Part shown: positions 1-7,217 of the stretch, piece after piece | Numbering within the stretch: position 1 is the first letter of the stretch | How the letters are laid out: each line of letters opens with the position of its first letter | The notes under the pieces: model-generated | Seen by the model: the letters and a program-made list of their open reading frames with translations, nothing else | Databases searched by the model: none | Told to the model about the DNA's origin: nothing | Position numbers and translations under genes: made by a program | DNA from: an uncultured Flavobacteriaceae bacterium | Lineage (GTDB): Bacteria; Bacteroidota; Bacteroidia; Flavobacteriales; Flavobacteriaceae | DNA length: 41,955 bases | Direction: 5' to 3' | NCBI GenBank assembly: GCA_913043275.1 | Contig: CAJWLL010000015.1 | Location: forward strand, 1-41,955

Positions 1-50
1 CGACCTGCTGATTACAAATCAGCTGCTCTAGCCAGCTGAGCTACATCGGC
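1..50 (-). tRNA. tRNA-Thr (anticodon TGT), 5' part
   Basis: Read on the minus strand, the 5' end at position 50 starts with the acceptor strand GCCGATG, followed by a D arm (GCTC...GAGC) and an anticodon arm with stem CTGA/TCAG and loop TTTGTAA. This gives anticodon TGT for threonine. The variable loop, T arm and 3' acceptor strand lie beyond the left edge. In flavobacteria an hpf gene followed by tRNA-Thr usually leads into a tRNA-Tyr/Gly/Thr cluster and tuf. That context is expected here but cannot be seen. Confidence 0.93.
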
Positions 51-58
51 TTTTTTAC

Positions 59-83
59 AAAAAAAAGACCGTAAAAACGGTCT
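59..83 (-). terminator. Intrinsic terminator after hpf
   Basis: On the minus strand a perfect 7-bp stem AGACCGT/ACGGTCT with a 4-base loop is followed by a run of eight T (positions 66 down to 59). It lies 50 bases after the hpf stop codon and 9 bases before the tRNA-Thr 5' end. It should end the xerC-hpf transcript, so the tRNA would need its own promoter or read-through. Confidence 0.8.
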
Positions 84-132
84 GCAAAGTAAATATTATT
101 TTTTCGGGTTTCAAAACAATAACCTAAAAAAA

Positions 133-435
133 TCAGTCCAAAAGACGCTGCTTTTCCTTGCGTCTTTTTAAGACTCTTTCTGCAGAATCTGCAGCTTGAT
201 TGATCGCCTCTTCAAAGCTCTTGGCTCTCTTCTTTACAATCACATCATCACCAGGAATTCCAATCTTCAATTCTGCAAATTTATTAATCTTGTCCGAAGA
301 GTTTTCAATCTTGGTGTAAACAAAAACATCAACGATCTGATTGTAAAACTGAGTGATTTTCTCAATTCTCTTTTGAGTAAATTCAACCAACTTGATATCG
401 GCTGTATAATTAACGGATTGAAAGTTGACGTTCAT
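133..435 (-). CDS. hpf: Ribosome hibernation-promoting factor, HPF/RaiA family
   Basis: This 100-residue protein has the fold signature of the short S30AE family: a beta-strand start (MNVNFQSVNY), a first helix that counts as LVEFTQKRIEKI, and a C-terminal basic helix with AINQAADSAERVLKRRKEK. The family binds the decoding and mRNA channel of the 30S subunit in stationary phase and keeps idle ribosomes inactive. The length matches short HPF without the C-terminal dimerisation domain. The ATG at 435 was chosen over an upstream in-frame codon near 462 because family members begin with this strand. It lies 23 bases after the xerC stop, probably in one transcript, and a strong terminator follows. 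Confidence 0.9.
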   Translation of the reverse strand: MNVNFQSVNYTADIKLVEFTQKRIEKITQFYNQIVDVFVYTKIENSSDKINKFAELKIGIPGDDVIVKKRAKSFEEAINQAADSAERVLKRRKEKQRLLD

Positions 436-458
436 TTTGCAGAATTTTATAGTTAGGA

Positions 459-1349
459 TCAATTTTTTTTACCCCTCGGATGAGTCTTATCATAAATCTC
501 TTGTATTCTTTTCAAGCTACTATGAGTATAGAGCTGAGTCGCGGCGACACTCTCATGCCCCAAAAGTTCTTTAACCGAATTAAGATCGGCTCCATTATTC
601 AGCAGGTGGGTTGCGAAGCTGTGACGTAACATATGTGGACTTTTTTTAACCTTAGTTGATACCAAACTAAAATAATAATTTACAGTTTGATATACAAATC
701 CTTCACTGAGTTTTGATCCGGTAGCATTGCAAAAAAAATAATTTGGCAGGGACACGGACAAATCTTTTTTATAAGAAAGGTAAGTCTTCAAACCCTTCAC
801 TACTCCAGGTAGAAGGGGGAGCATCCGTTCTTTATTTCGCTTGCCTAAAACCTTGATATAATTAGTTTCGAAATCGACCGAATTGGCTTCCAGATTAATT
901 AGCTCTTGACGTCGGATTCCAGTGTAATAGAATAAAGTGATGATGGTTTTTTGAAGGATTCCCTCATAATCTTCAGAAAAAAAATCACTATTCAATAATC
1001 TATCAACCTCCTCCGTTGAGAATGGAATATTTACCTTTTTAGAAACTTTAAGGGGACGGTGCAGCTTAAGCGGGGAAAGGGTTATTGTTTCTGTTTTGAG
1101 TAAGAATTTATAGTAGGACCTTAGAACAGAAATTTTACGGTTAACCGTTCGGTTCGTATTTTGCTTTTCAACCAAACTAATGATCCAAGTCCTGATTTGA
1201 CTATAATCCACTTGCTCTATGCTGCCCAAATCATAATGCGTTAAACAAAAGTCACTAAAGTCATTCAGATTCTTTTGATAAGCAATACAGGTGTGGGAAG
1301 AAAATTTTTTTTCGTGAGTGATGTAATCCAGAAATCGGTCGATAGACAT
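459..1349 (-). CDS. xerC: Tyrosine recombinase XerC/XerD
   Basis: This is a site-specific tyrosine recombinase of 296 residues, the normal Xer length, expected to resolve chromosome dimers at dif during division. An N-terminal SAM-like DNA-binding domain (about 1-90) precedes the catalytic domain. The catalytic set is complete: Arg146 in GIRRQEL, Lys170 in the beta hairpin, His239-x-x-Arg242 in HMLRHSF, His265 in LLGHES and nucleophile Tyr274 in QLYTH. The ATG at 1349 is preferred. A TTG at 1370 would add seven residues but overlaps the candidate promoter. The rpsU-xerC-hpf order is conserved in flavobacteria and argues for the housekeeping Xer rather than a mobile-element integrase. XerC and XerD cannot be told apart by eye. 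Confidence 0.9.
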   Translation of the reverse strand: MSIDRFLDYITHEKKFSSHTCIAYQKNLNDFSDFCLTHYDLGSIEQVDYSQIRTWIISLVEKQNTNRTVNRKISVLRSYYKFLLKTETITLSPLKLHRPLKVSKKVNIPFSTEEVDRLLNSDFFSEDYEGILQKTIITLFYYTGIRRQELINLEANSVDFETNYIKVLGKRNKERMLPLLPGVVKGLKTYLSYKKDLSVSLPNYFFCNATGSKLSEGFVYQTVNYYFSLVSTKVKKSPHMLRHSFATHLLNNGADLNSVKELLGHESVAATQLYTHSSLKRIQEIYDKTHPRGKKN

Positions 1350-1367
1350 AAAAAAAGGGTTGTAAAT

Positions 1368-1394
1368 CAAAGTTATGAAACTTATAACTTACAA
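1368..1394 (-). promoter_or_regulatory. Candidate xerC-hpf promoter
   Basis: On the minus strand a TAnnTTTG match (TAACTTTG, 1375 to 1368) is preceded, after 16 bases, by TTG (1394 to 1392). The spacing is at or slightly below the usual range for Bacteroidota. Transcription would start about 15 bases before the xerC ATG. The match is short and could be chance. Confidence 0.35.
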
Positions 1395-1422
1395 CGTTTA
1401 GGATGAACAAAGATTAAAAGGA

Positions 1423-1617
1423 CTATTGATTTTCTATGTCTCTTAATCGCTGAATGTATTGTGCTTTTTTGATCTTGTCGCGATTTCTAATGGAGGGTTT
1501 TACAAATTGCTTCCGACTTCTCAATTGACGCATGCCCCCAGTTTTATCAAACTTTCTCTTAAAGCGCTTCAAAGCTCGGTCGATGTTTTCTCCGTCTTTT
1601 ACTGGTATAATTAGCAT
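1423..1617 (-). CDS. rpsU: 30S ribosomal protein bS21
   Basis: This 64-residue basic protein has the bS21 pattern: a beta-like start (MLIIPVKDGENID), ALKRFKRKFDKTG, then RSRKQFVKPS and a long basic helix. bS21 sits next to the 3' end of 16S rRNA. In Bacteroidota it helps sequester the anti-Shine-Dalgarno tail, which explains why most genes of the phylum lack Shine-Dalgarno sequences. This gene is an exception: an 11-base Shine-Dalgarno sequence lies just upstream (1625-1635), together with a good promoter. The next gene, xerC, begins 73 bases after the rpsU stop. Confidence 0.97.
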   Translation of the reverse strand: MLIIPVKDGENIDRALKRFKRKFDKTGGMRQLRSRKQFVKPSIRNRDKIKKAQYIQRLRDIENQ

Positions 1618-1624
1618 GTTTTAG

Positions 1625-1635
1625 CACCTCCTTTC
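1625..1635 (-). promoter_or_regulatory. Strong Shine-Dalgarno sequence of rpsU
   Basis: The minus strand reads GAAAGGAGGTG, an 11-base match to the complement of the standard 16S rRNA 3' tail (CACCTCCTTTC). AGGAGG ends nine bases before the ATG. No other gene start I inspected in the window has a comparable site. In flavobacteria a strong site on rpsU is thought to let ribosomes lacking bS21 make more bS21, a feedback loop. Confidence 0.85.
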
Positions 1636-1646
1636 ATAATGATGGG

Positions 1647-1675
1647 CAAATATAGGAATAGTATCCCTAATGCAA
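1647..1675 (-). promoter_or_regulatory. rpsU promoter, Bacteroidota type
   Basis: A full match to TAnnTTTG (TATATTTG, 1654 to 1647) is preceded by TTG (1675 to 1673) after 18 bases. Transcription should start near 1642, giving a leader of about 25 bases that contains the Shine-Dalgarno sequence. The site lies between rpsU and the acyl-CoA dehydrogenase stop at 1694. Confidence 0.7.
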
Positions 1676-1693
1676 GTAATAAAAAGGGGGGAT

Positions 1694-2857
1694 TTAGGAT
1701 TTTAACAAATTACGAGCAATCACTAATTTTTGAATCTCACTGGTTCCCTCCCCAATAGTACACAATTTGGAATCACGGAAAAATTTTTCAACGGGAAAAT
1801 CCTTTATAAAACCATAGCCGCCATGAACTTGCACAGCATTATTGGCTACTTTAACACATACCTCCGAGGCAAACAATTTTGCCATCGCTCCAATTTGCGT
1901 AACATTTTTCCCTTGATTTTTATCTTCACCAGCTTGATGGGTCATCAAGCTGGCAGCTTCAATTTCTGTAGCCATGTCGGCCAACATAAATGAAATTCCT
2001 TGAAATTTTCCAATAGGTTTTCCAAATTGTTCACGCTCTTTAGCGTATTTTACCGAGGCCTCAAAAGCACCTTTAGCGATCCCCAAAGAAAGGGCGGCTA
2101 TAGATATTCTTCCACCATCCAATATTTTCATAGATTGAATAAAGCCCTCACCTAGATCTCCCAAACGATTGCTGTCTGGGATGATACAATTGTCAAAGAT
2201 CATCTCGGCAGTTTCCGAAGCACGCATTCCTAATTTGTTCTCTACTTTTCCAGAGCTAAAACCTGGAGTACCTTTTTCAATGACAAAGCTAGTCATGCCA
2301 TGACTGTCTCCTTTTTTACCATTTCTAAAAATAATAATGGCCAAGTCACAAGACTTACCGTGTGTAATAAAATTCTTAGTCCCATTCAAAACCCAATTTT
2401 CTCCCTCTTTTTTTGCAGTAGCATTCATGCCTTTGGCATCAGAACCAGTGTTGTACTCGGTCAAACCCCAAGCTCCTATCCATTCACCAGTGGCCAACTT
2501 AGGCAACCACTTCATTCGTTGCTCCTCATTGCCAAAAAGGTAGAGGTGTTGCGTAGCCAAGGAATTATGTGCGGCAACCGATAAACCGATAGAAGGATCG
2601 ACTTTGGAAATTTCTTCGATTACAGCAATATATTCGTGGTAACCCATTCCCGAACCTCCATAGATTTCAGGGATTAATAACCCCATAAAACCATATTCTC
2701 CAGCTTTTCGCAATACTGAAGAAGGAAAAAATTGAGACTCATCCCATTCCATTACATTGGGTTGAATATACTGCTCTGAAAAATGCTTTGCGGACTCAAT
2801 TACCATTTTAGTGGTCTCGCCATAGTTCATTCCCACCACACTGTCTAACTCAAACAT
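1694..2857 (-). CDS. Acyl-CoA dehydrogenase (short/branched-chain type)
   Basis: This FAD-dependent dehydrogenase of 387 residues catalyses alpha,beta-oxidation of an acyl-CoA thioester and passes electrons to ETF. The three family domains are present: an N-terminal helical domain, a beta domain with the FAD/substrate signature (GAWGLTEYNTGSDA; NGTKNFITHG), and a C-terminal helical domain with the REQFGKPIGKFQ motif and VQVHGGYGF. The catalytic base is probably Glu370 in CTIGEGTSEIQ, the short-chain-type position. Substrate chain length cannot be read from the sequence. The gene appears to be monocistronic, with a possible promoter at 2874-2903. Its end is separated from rpsU by the rpsU promoter. 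Confidence 0.92.
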   Translation of the reverse strand: MFELDSVVGMNYGETTKMVIESAKHFSEQYIQPNVMEWDESQFFPSSVLRKAGEYGFMGLLIPEIYGGSGMGYHEYIAVIEEISKVDPSIGLSVAAHNSLATQHLYLFGNEEQRMKWLPKLATGEWIGAWGLTEYNTGSDAKGMNATAKKEGENWVLNGTKNFITHGKSCDLAIIIFRNGKKGDSHGMTSFVIEKGTPGFSSGKVENKLGMRASETAEMIFDNCIIPDSNRLGDLGEGFIQSMKILDGGRISIAALSLGIAKGAFEASVKYAKEREQFGKPIGKFQGISFMLADMATEIEAASLMTHQAGEDKNQGKNVTQIGAMAKLFASEVCVKVANNAVQVHGGYGFIKDFPVEKFFRDSKLCTIGEGTSEIQKLVIARNLLKS

Positions 2858-2873
2858 AGTATTAAAATGTCTG

Positions 2874-2903
2874 TAAATATAAGCTTATTCTCTTTATTTT
2901 CAA
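2874..2903 (-). promoter_or_regulatory. Candidate promoter of the acyl-CoA dehydrogenase
   Basis: On the minus strand TTG (2903 to 2901) is followed after 19 bases by TATATTTA (2881 to 2874), one mismatch from TAnnTTTG. Transcription would start about 12 bases before the ATG at 2857. Confidence 0.4.
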
Positions 2904-3218
2904 TGAGTCAAATCCTTCAATATTTTGAAGATCTTCAAACCCAAAATATAAGTACGATAATCGGATAAAAAGTTAGAGTTTAAAGGGTATAAAGTCAGTT
3001 TTGTCAAATTTGAACTTACTAAGCGGTCAATAAGTTTTTGATTTTAAGACATTTACTCTTCTTTTAGTTAATTAGGCTCGGATACTTCAGTAAAATTTCA
3101 TAGAAATAAGAAATACAGGGGCAAAATCCCCGTATATCAGCGGATCATTCTTGTCGGTTTTAATTAGACTGAAATGTGGATCTAAAAAACTTTATTTTAA
3201 AGTTGGGGTCAGCCTTTC
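2904..3218. other. Intergenic region without recognised gene
   Basis: This AT-rich stretch separates the acyl-CoA dehydrogenase start from the symporter stop. I see no convincing reading frame. It holds one compact hairpin at 3114-3134 and a short palindrome, TCAAATTTGA, near 3004-3013. Nothing else stands out. Confidence 0.6.
3114..3134 (-). terminator. Possible terminator after the alanine symporter gene
   Basis: The hairpin is TAC-GGGG/CCCC-GTA with one bulged base and a 6-base loop. It lies about 85 bases downstream of the symporter stop on the minus strand. The tract that follows is only moderately T-rich (ATTTCTTATTTCT), so this is a weak call. Confidence 0.35.
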
Positions 3219-4781
3219 TTAACTTTTATGTAAATGATTGATATAGAGACTCAATTCTTCTTTTACTTTGGGATAAAGGAGTACTAAGCCAATCATATTG
3301 GGGAAAACCAATGCCAAAATCATAGCGTCGGAGAAGGTCCAAACCGCAGACATATCTCCAGCAGCACCAATCACTATAAATATCAAAAATAAGATTTTGT
3401 AGGAAAGGTCTGCGACTTTACTCTTACCAAATACAAAAATCCAAGATTGCAATCCGTAGTAAGACCAAGAGATCATGGTAGAAACGGCGAACAAAACAAC
3501 TGCAATGGTTAAAAAAGGTCCTGCAAAAAAAATATATTTTGAAAAGGCGGCAGACGTAATTCCAGCACCTTCAACGGGCACACCGTCTATAATCACTTTT
3601 CCTCCTACCCCTCCATAGTCGAAAACTGAGCTGTCACCGTTAAAAATGATGATCACCAAAGCCGTCATAGTACAAATCACTACAGTATCTATAAAAGGTT
3701 CCAAAAGTGCCACCAGTCCTTCTGAGGCTGGGTATCTTGTCTTAACGGCGGCATGGGCGATTGAGGCTGAACCAGCTCCTGCTTCATTGGAAAAAGCCGC
3801 GCGACGAAAACCGGTAATAAGAACCCCCAAAAGCCCCCCCAATCCAGCTTGTGGATTAAAAGCTTGGGAAAAGATCATTCCAAAAGCATCATCAACAAAA
3901 CTAAAATTTATTCCAATAACATAGAGACATGCTAATATATAAATCAGGGCCATAAAGGGCACTATTTTTTCTGTAACTGAGGCTATTCGTTTAATTCCTC
4001 CGAAAATGATGATGCCCACAAAAACCATCATGATCAATCCGATAATAGTTCTGGCACTCCCTCCAGTCATTCCAAAGGAATTGACCAATTGCATAGCAGC
4101 TTGGTTAGACTGAGCTGCATTACCTCCTCCAAAGGAAGCTCCGATACAAAGTAACGCAAAGGTAACAGCCAAAAATTTTCCAACTCCACCAAGACCACGT
4201 TCTTTGAGGCCTTTGGTCAAGTAATACATCGGACCTCCATAGACAGTTCCATCTTCACCAACATCTCGGTATCTCACTCCAAGAGTGCATTCTACAAATT
4301 TGGTCGACATGCCCAACAGACCACAAAGAATCATCCAAAAAGTTGCACCTGGACCACCAACGGCAATTGCCAGTGCCACTCCAGCAATATTTCCATTTCC
4401 AACAGTTCCTGAGACTGCCGTGGACAAGGCTTGGAAATGACTAACTTCACCCTTTTGACTTTCTTCACTAATGGTATCTTTAACGTCTAGTTCATCGTAT
4501 TTCCCTCTAACGGTATTAATAGCTGTAGAAAAATGCCTCACGTTAACAAAACCAAAGTAGAGAGTGAAAAACATTGCCCCTCCCACCAATAAAATGATGA
4601 TAGTAGGAATTGAAGTCCCCGGAAAATTGTGTAAAACTAGTGCACCCCACCAATTAGCAATAGGTGTAAAAGTATCATTTATTCTATCGTCCAAACCTTG
4701 ATCCTGTGCCCTACTGCTCCAGGGAATCACTGTCATTAATAAGAAAAAAAAGATGGTTTTGGAAAGAGACTGATGTATCAT
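3219..4781 (-). CDS. Alanine:cation symporter, AGCS family
   Basis: This inner-membrane sodium- or proton-coupled amino acid symporter (AGCS/AlsT) has 520 residues. Family signatures are FQALSTAVSGTVGNGNIAGV (about residues 115-135) and GFRRAAFSNEAGAGSASIAH (about 326-346), plus about ten hydrophobic segments. Before the first transporter helix there is a signal-peptide-like stretch (residues 1-26, hydrophobic core FFFLLMTVIPW, then SRAQ), as seen in flavobacterial members. The substrate is probably alanine or glycine, but this is a family-level inference. The gene stands alone. Its 5' leader contains a 9-bp hairpin with one bulge at 4805-4829, which may be regulatory or chance. Confidence 0.92.
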   Translation of the reverse strand: MIHQSLSKTIFFFLLMTVIPWSSRAQDQGLDDRINDTFTPIANWWGALVLHNFPGTSIPTIIILLVGGAMFFTLYFGFVNVRHFSTAINTVRGKYDELDVKDTISEESQKGEVSHFQALSTAVSGTVGNGNIAGVALAIAVGGPGATFWMILCGLLGMSTKFVECTLGVRYRDVGEDGTVYGGPMYYLTKGLKERGLGGVGKFLAVTFALLCIGASFGGGNAAQSNQAAMQLVNSFGMTGGSARTIIGLIMMVFVGIIIFGGIKRIASVTEKIVPFMALIYILACLYVIGINFSFVDDAFGMIFSQAFNPQAGLGGLLGVLITGFRRAAFSNEAGAGSASIAHAAVKTRYPASEGLVALLEPFIDTVVICTMTALVIIIFNGDSSVFDYGGVGGKVIIDGVPVEGAGITSAAFSKYIFFAGPFLTIAVVLFAVSTMISWSYYGLQSWIFVFGKSKVADLSYKILFLIFIVIGAAGDMSAVWTFSDAMILALVFPNMIGLVLLYPKVKEELSLYINHLHKS

Positions 4782-5042
4782 GATTTTTTATATTGTCCTT
4801 TGCAATATCTCTAAAAACATAGAGAATATCAAATTATTCCAAATCAAACATTTTATTTCATTTGGCCATGAAAGTGACATCCCTTGAATATAATCAAATT
4901 GCTACGGTACTCTAATTTAATATTGGTTGAAACATTGATCATCATTTATCCATTAAAACTCTCTTTCTCTAAACAACTATGAAAAAAAAGAATTAAATTA
5001 CATTTAAAGCATAATATAAATTGGAACTATAAAGATTTAGCT

Positions 5043-5270
5043 TCATAGATCGAATACAGAAGTTCTGCTTGTATAGACCATGTCTTTGAGTTTGAGCCAA
5101 AAGGCCAAGGTCAAATAGATTAGAAAGCCACCCAAGATAGTCGTAAACGAAGCGTAAATAAAAAATAAACGGACACTTTTTACATTCATGCCTAAAGAAT
5201 CAGCCAGACGTGTGGAAACTGCAAAGCCATATTTTTCAAAAAAATGACGCAATGAACTTATCTTATTCAT
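5043..5270 (-). CDS. PspC-domain small membrane protein
   Basis: This 75-residue protein matches the PspC fold. An amphipathic N-terminal half (HFFEKYGFAVSTRLADSLG, then VKSVRLFFIYAS) is followed by one hydrophobic segment (ILGGFLIYLTLAFWL, about 46-60) and a short cytoplasmic tail. In proteobacteria PspC senses envelope stress. The stand-alone bacteroidetal versions have no assigned role. There are no psp partners nearby, and both flanking spacers are long, so it is probably transcribed alone. Function remains unknown beyond the domain assignment. Confidence 0.75.
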   Translation of the reverse strand: MNKISSLRHFFEKYGFAVSTRLADSLGMNVKSVRLFFIYASFTTILGGFLIYLTLAFWLKLKDMVYTSRTSVFDL

Positions 5271-5718
5271 GACATAAATTTAAGACGAAAAATCGAACAA
5301 ATAAAATTTCATTGCACAACGGAAATACCTTTTTTAGTTGCAATAAAAGTTTTTAAGCCTATGTAATTAATGAGAATAGATTGGGTGTTTATTTAAATTT
5401 TTGGGGAAGTGTATCAACCCATCTAATAGTAATGATTTAAGATATTTCCAGTAAAGGAATCAATCTTACGCTAGAAGAACAAACTTATAAATCATTTTAC
5501 CAAACCGTTTCAAGAATGATAGTGTAATAACTTTTACCTAGTTAATGGATGTGATGAGAAAATTAATAGGCTTTCAGGAAAATTTTAAAACCAACACCCC
5601 ACAAAGGTAGAAGCTCTAAAAAAACAAAGTTATGAGCAACCAAGTTATTGAAATCGTCATAGATAGAAGACAAAGCTCCCTTTTATCTAGGTGTAGAGTA
5701 GATAAATTAGAATAATCA
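5271..5718. other. Long intergenic region without recognised gene
   Basis: This AT-rich spacer of 448 bases has only very short open frames. One on the plus strand is 27 codons from an ATG at 5632 (MSNQVIEIVIDRRQ...). A 27-codon stretch without a start codon (ISSKGINLTLEEQ...) lies near 5440-5525. Neither resembles a family I know. The region could be the remains of a lost gene or hold a small RNA. I see no strong hairpin terminator. Confidence 0.5.
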
Positions 5719-6024
5719 TTAGTTAGACACTCCCTTCCATTCAATAAATCCACCCAGTAAATTAAAAGTAGTATCGATTCCAATCTTATTCATTAATTGA
5801 CAAGCCTGGGCACTTCTAGCACCTGATCTGCAATAAACATAGTAATTGTTTGAAGAGTCTAGAGATTGAATGCCTTCAATAAAATTTGTAGCTTGGAGAA
5901 TATCTAACAATTTTGCATTGGGGATATGCCCTTCCTCAAATTCTTCTAGAGTTCTTACGTCAAGTAAATATGCATTGTCATCAGTTTCAAGCTTATTCTT
6001 CCACTCCTCTTGTGATAAATCCAT
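5719..6024 (-). CDS. Rhodanese-like domain protein
   Basis: This 101-residue single-domain rhodanese is expected to carry a sulfane sulfur on its active-site cysteine in the cytoplasm. The signatures are LLDVRTLEEFEEGHIPNAKL (CH2A-type motif, about residues 20-39) and the active-site loop CRSGARS with Cys70, followed by LLGGFIEWKG. It has no signal peptide. It is transcribed divergently from marR, with 109 bases between the start codons, so the MarR-type operator could affect both genes. Its physiological sulfur acceptor is unknown. Confidence 0.9.
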   Translation of the reverse strand: MDLSQEEWKNKLETDDNAYLLDVRTLEEFEEGHIPNAKLLDILQATNFIEGIQSLDSSNNYYVYCRSGARSAQACQLMNKIGIDTTFNLLGGFIEWKGVSN

Positions 6025-6038
6025 ATATTTTTTTTATT

Positions 6039-6072
6039 CAAATTTAACAGACTTTAAGCTAAAAAAGATCAA
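6039..6072 (-). promoter_or_regulatory. Candidate rhodanese gene promoter
   Basis: On the minus strand TAAATTTG (6046 to 6039) fits TAnnTTTG, with TTG (6072 to 6070) 23 bases upstream, at the long end of the usual spacing. Transcription would start about 10 bases before the ATG. Confidence 0.45.
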
Positions 6073-6117
6073 TTTTGTTAGAGATGTTTGTTTTTTAATT
6101 AAATTTGTATATACAAA
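6073..6117 (+). promoter_or_regulatory. marR promoter overlapped by a 14-bp palindrome
   Basis: TAAATTTG (6100-6107) matches TAnnTTTG exactly. A TTTTG (6073-6077) lies 22 bases upstream. The perfect palindrome TTTGTATATACAAA (6104-6117) covers the end of the -7 box and the expected start site near 6112. This is the arrangement expected for an autorepressed MarR-family gene. The pairing of operator and regulator is inferred from position only. Confidence 0.5.
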
Positions 6118-6133
6118 AATTGTAATAACAAAT

Positions 6134-6565
6134 ATGGAATCATTTGACCTTGCTAAAAACACAGTGGTCGGAATTCTAAAAGCTGGATCTAAAGCTGAAG
6201 AGTTTCTGGGGAATACACTAAAAAACTCAGAAATTTCTCTACAACAGTTCAATTTATTAAGGATCTTAAGGGGACGTAAAGGAATTCCTGCTAATTTACA
6301 AACTGTCCAAAAGCGAATGATCCACAAAATGAGCAATACTACACGACTGATTGACAAATTGATTGAAAAGAAACTCGTAAACCGAAAGATTTGTGAAGAA
6401 AACAGAAGAAAAATTGAAATTTCCATTACAGAAAAAGGCTTAAATTTACTAGGCCAACTGGATACCAAAATCCAGGAAACCGAGGCTGCCATATTGCAAC
6501 CCTTAAATTTGGAAGAACAAAGAACCCTCAGAAGCTTAATCAATAAAATCACTTTAAATCATTAA
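6134..6565 (+). CDS. MarR family transcriptional regulator
   Basis: This 143-residue winged-helix regulator has the helix-turn-helix and wing pattern of MarR: SLQQFNLLRILRGRKGIP, then QKRMIHKMSNTTRLIDKLIEKKLVNR and the wing EENRRKIEISITEKG, followed by a C-terminal dimerisation helix. The first ATG at 6134 gives the standard length. An upstream extension would run through the promoter. The gene is followed 18 bases later by yceI, a common flavobacterial pair, and is preceded by a palindrome that may be its own operator. Its ligand is unknown. Confidence 0.9.
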   Translation: MESFDLAKNTVVGILKAGSKAEEFLGNTLKNSEISLQQFNLLRILRGRKGIPANLQTVQKRMIHKMSNTTRLIDKLIEKKLVNRKICEENRRKIEISITEKGLNLLGQLDTKIQETEAAILQPLNLEEQRTLRSLINKITLNH

Positions 6566-6583
6566 TCTTTAAATTTTAAAACA

Positions 6584-7162
6584 ATGAAAAAACCATTTCA
6601 ATTACTGCTATCCATCAGTATGATCCTTTTGGCCTTTGGCTGGAGTCAAGCCCAAAGGCTAACGGCCAATACGGCCCAAAGCAATATCCGTTGGTACGGA
6701 GAAGAGCTCACCGGAAAAACCCACTTCGGTAACCTCAGCTTTAAAGAAGCTCAAATCGACCTTCAAGACGGTGTCATTACCGGTGGAAACTTTGTCGTAG
6801 ACATGACTTCCCTCACTGTCGAAGACCTCAGCGGGGGCGGGAAGGCAAAACTTGAAGGGCACCTCAGATCCGACGACTTTTTCAGTGTGGAAAAGAATCC
6901 GATGGCCACCCTTAAAATCAGCCAAAAATCTAAAGTCGATGGCAGCACACAAACCCTCTATGGCGAATTGACCATCAAGGGAATCAAACATCCCATCGAT
7001 TGTACCATAACCCTGGGAGACAACAAAACCGCAGTGGCCAAAATGACTTTTGATAGGTCCAAATACAATGTGCGTTTCCGTTCCGGTTCTTTTTTCGAAA
7101 ATCTCGGAGACAAACTCATTCTAGACGACATCAGGATGGAAGTAGGCTTACAGTGGAATTAG
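6584..7162 (+). CDS. YceI family periplasmic lipid-binding protein
   Basis: This secreted lipocalin-like protein has 192 residues. A signal peptide (about residues 1-23, ending SQAQ) precedes the YceI barrel, with typical elements NIRWYGEELTGKTHFGN, the LEGHLRSDDFFSVEKNPMA stretch, GELTIKGIKHPI and a C-terminal DIRMEVGL strand. The family binds isoprenoid or amide lipids in the periplasm. The exact ligand is unknown. It is probably co-transcribed with marR. From this gene onward the DNA becomes visibly richer in G+C than marR and the genes to its left. Confidence 0.92.
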   Translation: MKKPFQLLLSISMILLAFGWSQAQRLTANTAQSNIRWYGEELTGKTHFGNLSFKEAQIDLQDGVITGGNFVVDMTSLTVEDLSGGGKAKLEGHLRSDDFFSVEKNPMATLKISQKSKVDGSTQTLYGELTIKGIKHPIDCTITLGDNKTAVAKMTFDRSKYNVRFRSGSFFENLGDKLILDDIRMEVGLQWN

Positions 7163-7183
7163 GCTTAAAAATGCAACTTCAAG

Positions 7184-7213
7184 TTGTTTTAAATTATTTT
7201 TCATATATATTTG
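7184..7213 (+). promoter_or_regulatory. trp operon promoter, Bacteroidota type
   Basis: TTG (7184-7186), 19 bases, then TATATTTG (7206-7213) is a full match to the consensus at favoured spacing. The expected start of transcription, four to six bases after the final G, falls at 7217-7219. That is on or next to the ATG of the leader peptide at 7218. Confidence 0.75.
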
Positions 7214-7217
7214 TCTT

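Noticed and set aside
459-1349. Tyrosine recombinase as a sign of an integrated mobile element
   Set aside because: Length, full Xer motifs and the conserved rpsU-xerC-hpf-tRNA order identify it as the chromosomal Xer. The adjacent tRNA is separated by hpf and a terminator, and no attachment-site repeat was seen.
6034-6552. Long minus-strand open frame opposite marR
   Set aside because: The marR frame on the plus strand has clear family motifs, and the opposite frame has no recognisable domain and would cover the divergent promoters.
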